Assembly: GCA_050008465.1 (NCBI GenBank)
Contig: JBEKMO010000003.1
Location: forward strand, 1-64,000
Direction: 5' to 3'
Length of the DNA stretch: 64,000 bases
From: Fen-330 sp050008465
Lineage (GTDB): Bacteria > Acidobacteriota > Terriglobia > Bryobacterales > Bryobacteraceae
Positions 22,842 through 31,462 of this stretch are shown here, one piece after another. Position 1 is the first letter of the stretch. Each line of letters begins with the position of its first letter. The notes beneath the pieces are model-generated. The model was not told where the DNA came from and did not search any database. It saw nothing but the letters and a program-made list of their open reading frames with translations. Position numbers and translations under genes: made by a program.

Positions 22842-24467
22842 CTAGTTGTACCCTAGCGTCTTGTAAGTGGCGAACGTGGCGGAGAACCTTCCGACATCCA
22901 AGCCGCTGGGCGGGTTGGGATTGAAGGGGACCACGGCCGGCTGATCCGTGACCATGAGACTGCCCAGCGGAAAACCACTCGAACTCGCCGATACCGGCAG
23001 CGCCAAAAGCACCGCGGGCGGAACCGTGAAGGTGCCCTTGGAGGCCTGCTCGATGCACAGGAACATGGCGCCGGCGTCCTGGGGCGTGTCGATCATCGAC
23101 ATCCCCATGATGCTGACCAAGCCGGCGCCGCCGGTCCAGGTGACGGTCACGCCATTGGCGCGGGTCACCTGGGTGATGGCGTCCACGTTGGTCCAGACAA
23201 AGGCTTGCGGAAGGGTCAGCGTGGCCGTGAACGCCGCCACGTTGGCGCCGCCCTGCCCGGTCACGGTGAAGCTGCCGGACGGATTGGTCGTGAACGGCAG
23301 CGTTGGGATGGAGTAGTTGCCTTTCGTGGCATTCGTGAACGGTCGGATCACGCTGTCCGGGCCGGTCAGGGTCAGATTGCCCGCATCCAAAGCATCCGGG
23401 GCGGGGTCCGGGTTGGTAGTAGTGGCGCCCCGGAAGGGCAGGATCGTGCACGAGCCGTACGTCGAGACGCCAAACTGGCCGCGGCTCTGCATCAATCGGG
23501 CCCAGTCGTAACCAAAGAACGTCCCCGATGCGCTGTTGGACACCTGGTCACCGATCACCGGCACCTTCAAGGTGCTCCAGTTCACGCTCACATAGCCCTG
23601 TTTCAGCCCGTGCGCTTTCACGTAGATCGGATCCAGGCCCGAGAAGCTGAGCGCGTCGGAGCACATTCCGCCATTGGCTGAGATCGCCATGCTGACGGTG
23701 TTGCTCACCACATTGCCGATCTTCACGAACACCGGAACGTAGCAGCCGGGGATGTTCGGGATCACGAAGTTGATCTGATCCTGCCCGGCCGCGGTCGAGC
23801 GGCCCTGGTACTGGACGTTGGCCGCATCCACCCGTTGCCCGCCCACCCAAACCTCGGCGCCCGCGTGCAGATCGCTCTGCACCGGCACCTGGGTTTCGTC
23901 GAAGGTCACCGGACCCAGTCCCGTACCCCACAGCACGCCGACGTCGCCGGGAATCGCCGAGGTGGCGATGTCGTTGAACGCCCAATTCGGGCCGTGGTAC
24001 TGCTGGATCACCCCCGGTCCGCTGCCTTGCTGGTTCCAGGCCAGCAGGCCGACGCTGCGCGGGATCACGTTGAACGACTGGGACGCACTGGTCTGTGTGT
24101 TATATGTGACCGTCAGCGTGGCCCGGCCGACGGCGGTGGGCGAGGGCAGCACCGCGTTGATCTGGCCCGGGCCCACAAACAGCAGGATCGCGTAGCGCAT
24201 CTGGCCCGCGGAATCCGTGACTTGGACGGTGACGCCGCCCAGTCCCTGCGAAGTGTGCAGAGGCCAGGTCAGCGCGGGGCTCGTTGCCGGCCCCATGTTG
24301 CTGCCATAGATCGAAAACATCGAACCTTGGGCGATGTCGCCGCTGGGCAAACCCGCCGGAACAGAACTGGCGGCATTCACCATGCCGTTGGCAAAGACCG
24401 CGGGCTGGGCCAGCACGGCCGCGCCCGCGAACACAAGTACTACACACGCTCGAACGAAGATTTTCAC
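22842..24467 (-). CDS. TIGR03437-type exported protein
   Basis: The GTG at 24467 has an excellent Shine-Dalgarno (AGGAGGGG, 6 nt away) and gives 541 residues. A signal peptide ends near VLAQPAVFANG. Segments such as NAASSVPAGLPSGDIAQGSM, FSIYGSNMGPA and VLWGTGLGPVTFDETQ, with AAGQDQINFVIPNIPG, match the paralogous TIGR03437 extracellular family, which is expanded in Solibacter-like acidobacteria. Two such domains appear in tandem in residues 30-280. The remainder (GFPLGSLMVTD) is a low-complexity beta region. Function is unknown; surface attachment is plausible. Confidence 0.85.
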   Translation of the reverse strand: MKIFVRACVVLVFAGAAVLAQPAVFANGMVNAASSVPAGLPSGDIAQGSMFSIYGSNMGPATSPALTWPLHTSQGLGGVTVQVTDSAGQMRYAILLFVGPGQINAVLPSPTAVGRATLTVTYNTQTSASQSFNVIPRSVGLLAWNQQGSGPGVIQQYHGPNWAFNDIATSAIPGDVGVLWGTGLGPVTFDETQVPVQSDLHAGAEVWVGGQRVDAANVQYQGRSTAAGQDQINFVIPNIPGCYVPVFVKIGNVVSNTVSMAISANGGMCSDALSFSGLDPIYVKAHGLKQGYVSVNWSTLKVPVIGDQVSNSASGTFFGYDWARLMQSRGQFGVSTYGSCTILPFRGATTTNPDPAPDALDAGNLTLTGPDSVIRPFTNATKGNYSIPTLPFTTNPSGSFTVTGQGGANVAAFTATLTLPQAFVWTNVDAITQVTRANGVTVTWTGGAGLVSIMGMSMIDTPQDAGAMFLCIEQASKGTFTVPPAVLLALPVSASSSGFPLGSLMVTDQPAVVPFNPNPPSGLDVGRFSATFATYKTLGYN

Positions 24468-24498
24468 CGGTCCCCTCCTGATCGTGAACTGCACTTAA

Positions 24499-24527
24499 TC
24501 TTAAGGCACTTTACTACTGGCCGTCAA
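24499..24527 (-). promoter_or_regulatory. Promoter of the TIGR03437-type gene
   Basis: On the minus strand TTGACG (24522-24527) and TTAAGA (24499-24504) are exactly 17 bp apart, about 32 nt before the GTG start. The -35 box overlaps the stop codon of the upstream O-methyltransferase gene, so the exported protein has its own promoter. Confidence 0.65.
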
Positions 24528-25528
24528 CCACGGCTCGGCCGACGGCCCAGCACCGCGTCCAGCGGCGCGCCGGTGATGCGGCCTTCGATGTCGCGGAAGC
24601 CGACACCCTCGAGCAGTGCGCGGTATTCACCCAGCGTGCGCTCTTTGCCCTCCGTGCAGACCAGCATGTTGAGGGACTGCATGTGCGCGGCCACCGGGCC
24701 GCCCTTGTCCTCGGCGAGCAGGCGCTCGGCGATGAGCAGCGCGCCGCCGACGGGCAGCCGGTCGTGGATCTTGCGCAGCAGGCGGAGGATCTTCTCCTCG
24801 CCCCAGTCGTGCAGGATGCGGCCTACCGCGAACAGGTCGGCCTCCGGCAGCGGGTCCTCGAAGAAGTCGCCGGCGATGAATTCAACGGGACAAGGCTGGA
24901 GCCTTATCCTACGGGCAAAGTCGATCACGCGCGGCAGGTCGAAGACTACGGCGCGCAAGCCCGGATATCGCTCGCAGGCGGCCAGCGCCAGGTGGCCCGT
25001 GGCGCCGCCGAGATCCGCGAGACGACGGAACCCGCTCAGGTCGAAGGCTGCCACCACCGCGGGCGAGCTGAGCTGGCCGAAACCGTTCATGCCCGTCAGG
25101 AAGTCGCGCATCGCCTCATCGGTCTTGAAGAAGTGATCGAACAAGGCGCCGCGGCCGCCGAAGGTCTGTTCCCACCGAGGCGTGCCCTCGCGCACGGCGT
25201 CTTCCAGGTTCGCCCACATTCGGAACAGCGCGTTGTTCGAATACAGGATGTAGCCGGCCATGCTGTGCGGGCTGGAGCGGCGGAGGTAGGTTTCGGCCAC
25301 CGGCCGGTTGCGGTACACCGAGCCGTCCTTGCGCAACAGCTTCAAACCCACACAAGCGTCGAGCAGCCGCTCGAGCGCATCGGGATGCGCGTCCAGTTCG
25401 CGCGCCAGCGTGCCGCAATCCACAGGCACGCGGTCGAAGACGCCCAGCGCCACCGCCGCGAACATGGCCTTGGAGCGGCGGAACGCATCGATCAGTTCGA
25501 GGACGCGAAGTGGACTCAAGCGTCTCAT
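24524..25528 (-). CDS. SAM-dependent O-methyltransferase (acetylserotonin OMT-like)
   Basis: The ATG at 25528 overlaps the thiL stop (ATGA) and gives 334 residues. The first 90 are a winged-helix dimerisation domain (AMFAAVALGVFDRVPVDCGT), followed by the SAM domain with LADLGGATGHLALAACERYP, AVVFDLPRVIDFARR and FFEDPLPEADLFAVGRILHD. Catalytic His is likely the H in ILHDWG. Acceptors are phenol-like in relatives, but here unknown. Between FARR and EFIAGDF lies a peptide encoded by half of palindromic repeat A (24887-24911), so this spacer is repeat-derived. Confidence 0.85.
   Translation of the reverse strand: MRRLSPLRVLELIDAFRRSKAMFAAVALGVFDRVPVDCGTLARELDAHPDALERLLDACVGLKLLRKDGSVYRNRPVAETYLRRSSPHSMAGYILYSNNALFRMWANLEDAVREGTPRWEQTFGGRGALFDHFFKTDEAMRDFLTGMNGFGQLSSPAVVAAFDLSGFRRLADLGGATGHLALAACERYPGLRAVVFDLPRVIDFARRIRLQPCPVEFIAGDFFEDPLPEADLFAVGRILHDWGEEKILRLLRKIHDRLPVGGALLIAERLLAEDKGGPVAAHMQSLNMLVCTEGKERTLGEYRALLEGVGFRDIEGRITGAPLDAVLGRRPSRG
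24887..24911. repeat. Half copy of palindromic repeat A inside a gene
   Basis: The 25 bases GGGACAAGGCTGGAGCC plus TTATCCTA match the right arm at 4557-4580 and the complement of the left arm at 4521-4545 with one to three differences. The element is in frame and encodes a short RIRLQPCP-type segment of the O-methyltransferase in a variable loop. Confidence 0.8.
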
Positions 25529-26397
25529 CGGAAATGGTCGTATCCCAGAGGCGCGAGCGGCTTGCCCTGAAAGTACACCCGGCCGTGCCGGCCCGGGCGG
25601 ATCGTGCCGATGCGGACTGCGCCCTCGACGCCGGCCCGCGCCGTGAACAGCAGCTCGTAGTCCTCGCCGCCGTGGAGTGCCTGCTCCAGGGTCGCCCCGG
25701 GAAAAAGCGGGATCTTCTCGTCCAGCACGGCCGCGACGCGCGAGGCCAGGCACAACCGGCGGAGATCGAGCGACAGGCCGTCGCTCAGATCGATGGCGGC
25801 AGTGGCGCGATCCCGCAGCAGCCGCCCGAACTCGAGCCGCGGTTTGGGGAGGCAGTGCTTGTTCCAGGCCGCGCCGCGGCGGGTTTCGAGGCCCAAGGCC
25901 GCGCCGCCCAGGCGGCCGGAAACATAGATGCCGTCGCCGGGCTGCGCGCCATCGCGCCGCAGCGCCTTCCCCGGCGGCACGGCGCCGCAGACCGCGACGT
26001 CGCACGCCGTGCGCTCCGCGCGTGCCAGGTCCCCTCCGGCCAGCGTGGTTCCCGTACGCCGCGCCAGGCGCAGGAAGCCGCGATAGAATCCATCGATCCA
26101 GCGCTGGTCCGCCCACTTGGCCAGGGCCAGCGACAGCAGGCAGAAGCGCGGCTCGCCGCCCATCGCCGCGATATCGCTCAACCCGCGCGCCAGCGCCTTC
26201 CATCCCACCGAGTCCGCCGAATGCGTTTCGTGGCGGAAGTGAACGTCCTCGATCGTCATGTCGGTGGTGAACAGCAGATCCTCGCGGGCGCCTTCGGGAC
26301 GGAAAATCGCGCAGTCGTCCCCGATGCCCAGCAGCACGCCGGGACCAGGCGCGGGCGTCTTGCGCTGGATGCGCCGCAGGAGTTCCAGTTCGTTCAT
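25525..26397 (-). CDS. thiL: Thiamine-monophosphate kinase
   Basis: The ATG at 26397 overlaps the upstream Hsp70 gene by 4 nt and gives 290 residues, slightly short of the roughly 320 typical. ThiL motifs are GIGDDCAIF, FTTDMTIEDVHF, DSVGWKALARGLSDIAAMGG, TLAGGDLARAER, AIDLSDGLSLDLRR and ALHGGEDYELLFTA. It phosphorylates TMP to the cofactor TPP with ATP. No other thi genes are nearby, and its place in a chaperone operon is odd. Confidence 0.92.
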   Translation of the reverse strand: MNELELLRRIQRKTPAPGPGVLLGIGDDCAIFRPEGAREDLLFTTDMTIEDVHFRHETHSADSVGWKALARGLSDIAAMGGEPRFCLLSLALAKWADQRWIDGFYRGFLRLARRTGTTLAGGDLARAERTACDVAVCGAVPPGKALRRDGAQPGDGIYVSGRLGGAALGLETRRGAAWNKHCLPKPRLEFGRLLRDRATAAIDLSDGLSLDLRRLCLASRVAAVLDEKIPLFPGATLEQALHGGEDYELLFTARAGVEGAVRIGTIRPGRHGRVYFQGKPLAPLGYDHFR

Positions 26398-29042
26398 TCC
26401 GGCTCGCCGAATACCAGGCCCGACGGCAGTTCCTCGCCGAACATGCGGTCGAGCGTCCCGGAATCCAGCTCCTCCTCTCCTTCGAGCACCGCCAGCAGCC
26501 TGGCGGCGTCGGGCTTGCCGGAGACGGCGCGGCGCACCTGCCCGACGATGACCGGGGAAAGGTCGCGCGTCGGGTCGCCGGTGCGCCGGGCGATGGCAGC
26601 CAGGGCATCGCCGGCGCGCGTCACCGGCAGCAGCGCCTCCACCCAGCGCGCCGCGGCCGCGGGCGGCGCCACCTGGTTCGCCGGCCCGTAGAACAGCTCG
26701 CGCGCGCCGATTCGCGTCAGGCACCAGATCTCGGTGTCGCCGAATTCGCCCGATTTCACGCCCCGCGCGAGCCGGTCGCCCAATTCCGTCTTGGTCTGGA
26801 GCGGCAGCAGTTCCAGGCTCGCCGCGGCGCGCCACATCTCGCGCAGCAGGCTCGGATTGACCCGCTGTTTCTTGCCGCCGTGCGGCGCCAGCGTCGCCGA
26901 AAGCCGCTGATACACGTCGATCTGCTGGTTGCGATTCAGCCCGCCGGCCACCCGGCCCCAGAAGATCCACCATTCCGATTCGTTCTGCACCTGGTTCGAG
27001 AAAACCAGTCCGGAGGCGTAGATGCGCCGGGCCTGCTCGATGCGGAAATCGTCGCCCGGATATCCGAAACCGGGGCGCAGGCAGAAGCCGCACAGGTTGA
27101 GCCAGCGCTGCTCGTAGGCGGGCGCGAGCTTGCGGCCATCCGCCAGCTCGAGGAAGACGTCCGCCAGTTGGCGAATGGTTCCCAGAGGCCAGGAATTCTT
27201 GCCCAGGCCCAGCGCGCCTTCGAGCTTGCCGGGCAATTCCTCCGGCGCGACCGCGCGCTCCGAGTCCGCGCCGAACACGGTGCGGATCAGCCCCTTGGCC
27301 CGTTCGAGCGCCTCTTCGCTGATCACCGCCGCCGGCCGCTTGGGCGCTTCCGCCGCGGCCGCCTTCTTCCGCAGCTCGAACTGCAGCCGCCAGCGGTGCT
27401 CGCTCATCTTTGATTCGCACCAGATTTCCAGCGTGCCGACTTCCGTCAACCGCGCGCCCAGTTTCACCGGGATCAGCCGTTCGCCGGTGCGCCTGCCGAA
27501 GCGGATCACCGCGTTGAGCGGCGCATGCAAATGGAAATCGGTCTCCAACTGCTCGGGCGTGAGCTCGACCACCTGCCCCTGGGCGTCCTCGGTTCGCGTG
27601 AGCGAGCTATAGAGCCGGAAAGAGACCGGACGGTTGGCCACCAGTTGCAGGTTCTCCAGATCCAGCTCCAGCGTCGAGCCTTCTTCCGTGCCGCGGGGCA
27701 CCAGGCACACGGCCCGGTCGCCGATGCCGATGTAGTAGGCGCGCGGCAGCCCGCCCCGCACCACCACGCCGCTGCCAGTCGAGCGCGCGTACGAGTAATA
27801 CGCCGCGCCCACCGCCACCGCCAGATCCAGATCGCGATTCTCGAACACCACCGGGCGCCGCCCGTACCAGTTCCCCACCACATCCGCCACGCGCGCGCGG
27901 CAGACCTCCGGGATGAAGAACCCGCCGTTGAACAGAATCGCGTCGACCCCCGAGGGCGCCTGCTCAGCCGCGCCCGTCAGGAACGCCGCCAGGTGGCGCG
28001 TGACGGCCGGATCGGAGACGTAAGGCAGCCCCAGCTCGCGGAACAGGCTGCGCTTCTCTTCTACGGGCTGGTCGCCGAGGTTGCAGAACGGCAGGAATCC
28101 TTCGAGCGTCAATTCGAGCGCTTCCTCGCGCAGGATCTCGGTCTTGCGCACGCCGCCGACCAGCGCCGTCCCCGCGCCGACCACCGTCACCTCGACGCTC
28201 GCCAGCTTGGGGTCCGCGAGCAGGCGCTCCTTCGCCGCCGTGCATTGCCGCCGTACGGCGTTGCGCTGCCGGATGGAGAGCGGCGCGCCCAGCTTGCTCT
28301 CCACCAGCCAGGCCAGCGTGAGGTCGAGGTTGTCGCCGCCCAGAAGCAGGTGGCGGCCCACCGCCGTGCGCGTGAACTCGACCCGGTCGCCCTCCCGCGC
28401 CACGCGGATCAGCGTGAAGTCCGAGGTTCCCCCGCCGACGTCGCACACCAGAACCACCTGGCCGTCGAACAGGCTCTTGCGCGATTCCGCGAGGTGGTTG
28501 GCGATCCAGGAATAGAACGCCGCGGCCGGCTCTTCGAGCAGCGTGAGCTTCGCCAGGCCCGCCTCGGTGGCCGCCTGCACCGTGAGCTCGCGAGCTTCCT
28601 CGTCGAAGGACGCGGGCACCGTGAGCACGACTTCCTGTTCCGCCATCGGCTCGGCCTGCGCGTGGTCCCAGGCCTCGCGCATGTGCGCCAGGAACCGCGC
28701 GGAGACTTCGACGGGAGAGAGCACCCGCCCGGTCTCCTGCGAATCCCACGGCAGGATCTTCGCCGTGCGGTCCACCTCGGGGTTCGAGAGCCAGGATTTC
28801 GCCGAGTGCACCAGCCGGGTCGGCACCAGCGCCCCCTGGTCCCGCGCGAACGCGCCCACGTACTCAACGTTCGCCAGGTACAAGAACGAAGGCAGGACCT
28901 TGAGCGGCTCGACCCGCTCCGTCGCAACGTGCTGCGGGATCGGCAAAACATGGACGGGCGGGAAATCCGTGTCTTCCGCCTCGCGAGGGTCGATATAGGC
29001 GACCGCCGAGTTGGTGGTCCCCAGGTCGATGCCGATCTTCAT
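26394..29042 (-). CDS. Hsp70-family protein with C-terminal DUF3731-like region
   Basis: The ATG at 29042 overlaps the other Hsp70 gene by 4 nt and gives 882 residues, far longer than DnaK. Residues 1-400 are an actin-like ATPase domain: KIGIDLGTTNSAVAY (phosphate 1), LVCDVGGGTSDFTL near 198-211 (phosphate 2) and an adenosine-type ILFNGGFFIPE. The middle is a beta region. The last 320 residues (TIRQLADVFLELADGRKLAP, WLNLCGFCLRPGFGYPGDDF, ESEWWIFWGRVAGGLNRNQQ) match the uncharacterised DUF3731 type. No J-protein or GrpE is present. Substrate is unknown. Confidence 0.85.
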   Translation of the reverse strand: MKIGIDLGTTNSAVAYIDPREAEDTDFPPVHVLPIPQHVATERVEPLKVLPSFLYLANVEYVGAFARDQGALVPTRLVHSAKSWLSNPEVDRTAKILPWDSQETGRVLSPVEVSARFLAHMREAWDHAQAEPMAEQEVVLTVPASFDEEARELTVQAATEAGLAKLTLLEEPAAAFYSWIANHLAESRKSLFDGQVVLVCDVGGGTSDFTLIRVAREGDRVEFTRTAVGRHLLLGGDNLDLTLAWLVESKLGAPLSIRQRNAVRRQCTAAKERLLADPKLASVEVTVVGAGTALVGGVRKTEILREEALELTLEGFLPFCNLGDQPVEEKRSLFRELGLPYVSDPAVTRHLAAFLTGAAEQAPSGVDAILFNGGFFIPEVCRARVADVVGNWYGRRPVVFENRDLDLAVAVGAAYYSYARSTGSGVVVRGGLPRAYYIGIGDRAVCLVPRGTEEGSTLELDLENLQLVANRPVSFRLYSSLTRTEDAQGQVVELTPEQLETDFHLHAPLNAVIRFGRRTGERLIPVKLGARLTEVGTLEIWCESKMSEHRWRLQFELRKKAAAAEAPKRPAAVISEEALERAKGLIRTVFGADSERAVAPEELPGKLEGALGLGKNSWPLGTIRQLADVFLELADGRKLAPAYEQRWLNLCGFCLRPGFGYPGDDFRIEQARRIYASGLVFSNQVQNESEWWIFWGRVAGGLNRNQQIDVYQRLSATLAPHGGKKQRVNPSLLREMWRAAASLELLPLQTKTELGDRLARGVKSGEFGDTEIWCLTRIGARELFYGPANQVAPPAAAARWVEALLPVTRAGDALAAIARRTGDPTRDLSPVIVGQVRRAVSGKPDAARLLAVLEGEEELDSGTLDRMFGEELPSGLVFGEPE

Positions 29043-30886
29043 GGAGCCACACGCTCGCGCACGTTGAACTCGAGCTTCCACCGCCGGCCATCGCGGGCCA
29101 CGCACCACAACTGCAACTGGCCGGTCTCCGTGACCACGCTCTCGAGCGCGACCGCCACCACCTCGCCGGGATTGCCGCCGTCGGCAGGCAGTTCCACCTC
29201 CATCGGCGCCAGTTCCTCAAGCTCCTCGCCGAAATCTTCGATCATCGACCCCACCGCGTCGTCCTTGCGGCTCGGCGACGAGAAGAAGCGGAACTCGGCG
29301 GGCTGGCCCACCACCAGCCCGAATTCGCGGTCGGGGATGCGCGCCGCGCTGCCTTCCTCCATGCCGAAGGGCGCCACGGTGAGCGCCTTGAGCGGCGCCG
29401 GAACACCGGGCACGGCCGGCATGGCGCTCTCGATTCCGACGTAGTAGGTGCGGGCGACCCCGCCGCGGATGCGCACCCCGCGGCCGCGCCGCGCCAGTCC
29501 GTAGTAGGCCGCCCCGCGCGCCACCGCGTGCATCAGGTCCTCGCCTGTCAGCGCAACCACCGCCGGGAACCCCTCCTCCGCCAGCCAGCCATTCAGCACC
29601 GCTCGCAGCCGCTCCCGGATCAACCCGGCCCTGAGCACTCCGCCGTTGAACAACACGTGCGTCGGGCACGCCAGCCCGCTCGGCCCGCGCCGCACCGCCG
29701 CGCTCTGCGCCGCCGCTGCGTGCTGCCGCAGGAACCGCGCCAGGTGGCGCGTGACGGCGGCGTCGGCTGCGTACGGAAGCCCCAGTTCCTGCAACCCGGC
29801 GCGCCGCCCGCGCTGCGGCAGGTCCTGGCTCGAGCAGTTCGGGAAGAACCCGTCCAGCAGAATGCGCTCGACATCCGCGCGCTGCAATTTGGCTTTGATC
29901 GTGCCCCCGACCAGGCCCGTCCCCTTGCCCAGGATGGTGACCGGCGTGTCCTTGAGATCCGCGTCTTCCTCCAGCAGCTTTTCCTTGCCCACCCGGCAGT
30001 TCTGCCACAACGCATGCAGTTGCAGTGTGTCGAGCTTGACGTTCTTACCAGCGAGTTGCTGCTCGACAAAGCGCGCCAGCGCCAGGTCGATGTTGTCGCC
30101 GCCCAGCAGGATGTGCTCGCCGACCGCGACGCGCTCCAGTTCCAGCTCTCCCGCCCGCTCGGTCACCGTGATCAACGTGAAATCGGTGGTGCCCCCGCCG
30201 ATGTCGATCACCAGGATGAGGTCGCCGACCGCGACGCGCTCGCGCCAGTCCGGGTGTCGCTCGATCCAGGCGTAGAACGCCGCTTGCGGCTCCTCGATCA
30301 GGACGACGTCTCGGTAGCCCGCCTGCTCCGCCGCGCGCTCGGTCAGCTCGCGCGCCACCGCGTCGAAGGACGCCGGGACGGTCAGGAATACCTGCTGCTC
30401 TTCGAACGGCGCCTCGGGGTTCTTCTCGGTCCAGGCGCGCCGCAGGTGCTCCAGGTAGCTGCGGGACGCTTCGACGGGGGAGACCTTCCGCACGCCCTCG
30501 GGCGCGTTCACCGGGAGCAGCGATGCCGTCCGGTCGACGCCGGCGTGGCTCAGCCAGGACTTCGCCGACGCCACCAGCCGGCCCGGATTCTCGATCCCAC
30601 GCTTCTGTGCCAGGTACCCCACCACGTAGCTCGGGCCGGCCTCCCAGGGCAGCGCCAGCGCCCCTGCCGGGAAATCCACCGCCCCGGGCAGGTACAGGAA
30701 CGAAGGCAGCAGCGGCTCCTCGCGGACCTCCCCGGGGTTGGTCACCTGCGGGATGGGGAACAGGCTCGCGACCGGCAACCGGTGCGGGTCCTCGATGGAG
30801 GCCAGCGAGGCGAACGCCAGCGCGGAGTTCGTCGTCCCTAAGTCGATCCCAATGACATACTGTGGTTGCACGGTCCCCTCACTCAA
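29039..30886 (-). CDS. Hsp70-family protein, DUF2760-associated
   Basis: This is a 615-residue protein whose start overlaps the DUF2760 gene by 8 nt. The ATPase domain carries VIGIDLGTTNSALAF, FLTVPASFDAVARELTERAA, LVIDIGGGTTDFTLITV and HVLFNGGVLRAGLIRERLRA. The 100-residue C-terminal part is a compact beta region (FRFFSSPSRKDDAVGSMIED, GQLQLWCVARDGRRW) unlike the long lid of DnaK. It is related to the downstream Hsp70, so one is probably an ancient duplicate of the other. They may act as a pair with DUF2760. Confidence 0.87.
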   Translation of the reverse strand: MSEGTVQPQYVIGIDLGTTNSALAFASLASIEDPHRLPVASLFPIPQVTNPGEVREEPLLPSFLYLPGAVDFPAGALALPWEAGPSYVVGYLAQKRGIENPGRLVASAKSWLSHAGVDRTASLLPVNAPEGVRKVSPVEASRSYLEHLRRAWTEKNPEAPFEEQQVFLTVPASFDAVARELTERAAEQAGYRDVVLIEEPQAAFYAWIERHPDWRERVAVGDLILVIDIGGGTTDFTLITVTERAGELELERVAVGEHILLGGDNIDLALARFVEQQLAGKNVKLDTLQLHALWQNCRVGKEKLLEEDADLKDTPVTILGKGTGLVGGTIKAKLQRADVERILLDGFFPNCSSQDLPQRGRRAGLQELGLPYAADAAVTRHLARFLRQHAAAAQSAAVRRGPSGLACPTHVLFNGGVLRAGLIRERLRAVLNGWLAEEGFPAVVALTGEDLMHAVARGAAYYGLARRGRGVRIRGGVARTYYVGIESAMPAVPGVPAPLKALTVAPFGMEEGSAARIPDREFGLVVGQPAEFRFFSSPSRKDDAVGSMIEDFGEELEELAPMEVELPADGGNPGEVVAVALESVVTETGQLQLWCVARDGRRWKLEFNVRERVAP

Positions 30887-31442
30887 TCTCGATTTCGGCC
30901 GGCGCCACTATGGCCGCTCCGTGCGCCGGAATCGGAAGATCCACTTTTTTCGCGAACCATCCTTTGTGCCGCAGCAGGCCGCCTTGCGGCACTCCCGCGG
31001 GCACGTTGCCCAGGAACTTCACCAGCGCCGGATTCTGCGCCACCGGCGTCCCGCCGAGGCTGGTGAACGTGCCTTCCACGCCGTCGATCACCGGAGCCAG
31101 ATCGAAGTAACGCTTCAACGAGTCGCGGCATTGGTCATGCAGCGCGCGCACCGCCGCGCCCACCTGCTCGTCGTCGTAGGCCGAGATGTCCTCCATCAGG
31201 AAATCCACGAGCCGCGAGTCGCGCTGAAGGAAGGACACGATTTCGACGGCCCCGTCGACATGATCGGCCGCCGGCGGCGGCGGCTCCTTCAGCCCCAGCG
31301 CCGCCCTCAGCTCGTCGGACAGCGCACCGCGGGACAGAATGCAAAAGAAACTGCGGAATGCCAACTTCAAGTGGCCCAAGGAACCCCCCAATCCATTGAC
31401 GATTGATGATTGCCTCATTGACGATTCAATCGTCAATGCCAC
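30879..31442 (-). CDS. DUF2760 family protein
   Basis: A GTG at 31442 would give 187 residues; an ATG at 31418 is an alternative. The family core begins about residue 24 (HLKLAFRSFFCIL) and holds VSFLQRDSRLVDFLMEDISA, HDQCRDSLKRYFDLAPVIDG and NVPAGVPQGGLLRHKGWFAK. The first twenty codons are built from the TTGACGATT repeats, so the true start may be a later TTG. DUF2760 is found next to paired Hsp70 genes in several phyla and has no known activity. Confidence 0.8.
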   Translation of the reverse strand: MALTIESSMRQSSIVNGLGGSLGHLKLAFRSFFCILSRGALSDELRAALGLKEPPPPAADHVDGAVEIVSFLQRDSRLVDFLMEDISAYDDEQVGAAVRALHDQCRDSLKRYFDLAPVIDGVEGTFTSLGGTPVAQNPALVKFLGNVPAGVPQGGLLRHKGWFAKKVDLPIPAHGAAIVAPAEIEIE

Positions 31443-31462
31443 AATCGTAATTCGTCAATTCC
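31395..31462. repeat. AT-rich ATTGACGATT repeat cluster
   Basis: ATTGACGATT occurs at 31395-31404 and 31417-31426, 22 bp apart. The second joins CAATCGTCAAT, making a near-perfect palindrome (31417-31437). Variants continue to TTCGTCAATT before 31462. The block is AT-rich against high-GC flanks and forms the 5' end of the DUF2760 gene and the 19-bp gap after the MerR-TPR gene. Confidence 0.75.

Noticed and set aside
25529..26608. Upstream extension of the O-methyltransferase frame across thiL
   Set aside because: thiL with all its motifs lies in another frame there. The extension has no methyltransferase character.
26398..27420. Upstream extension of the thiL frame into the Hsp70 gene
   Set aside because: It overlaps the DUF3731-type region, which is a better coding match. 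The ATG at 26397 fits the ThiL start.
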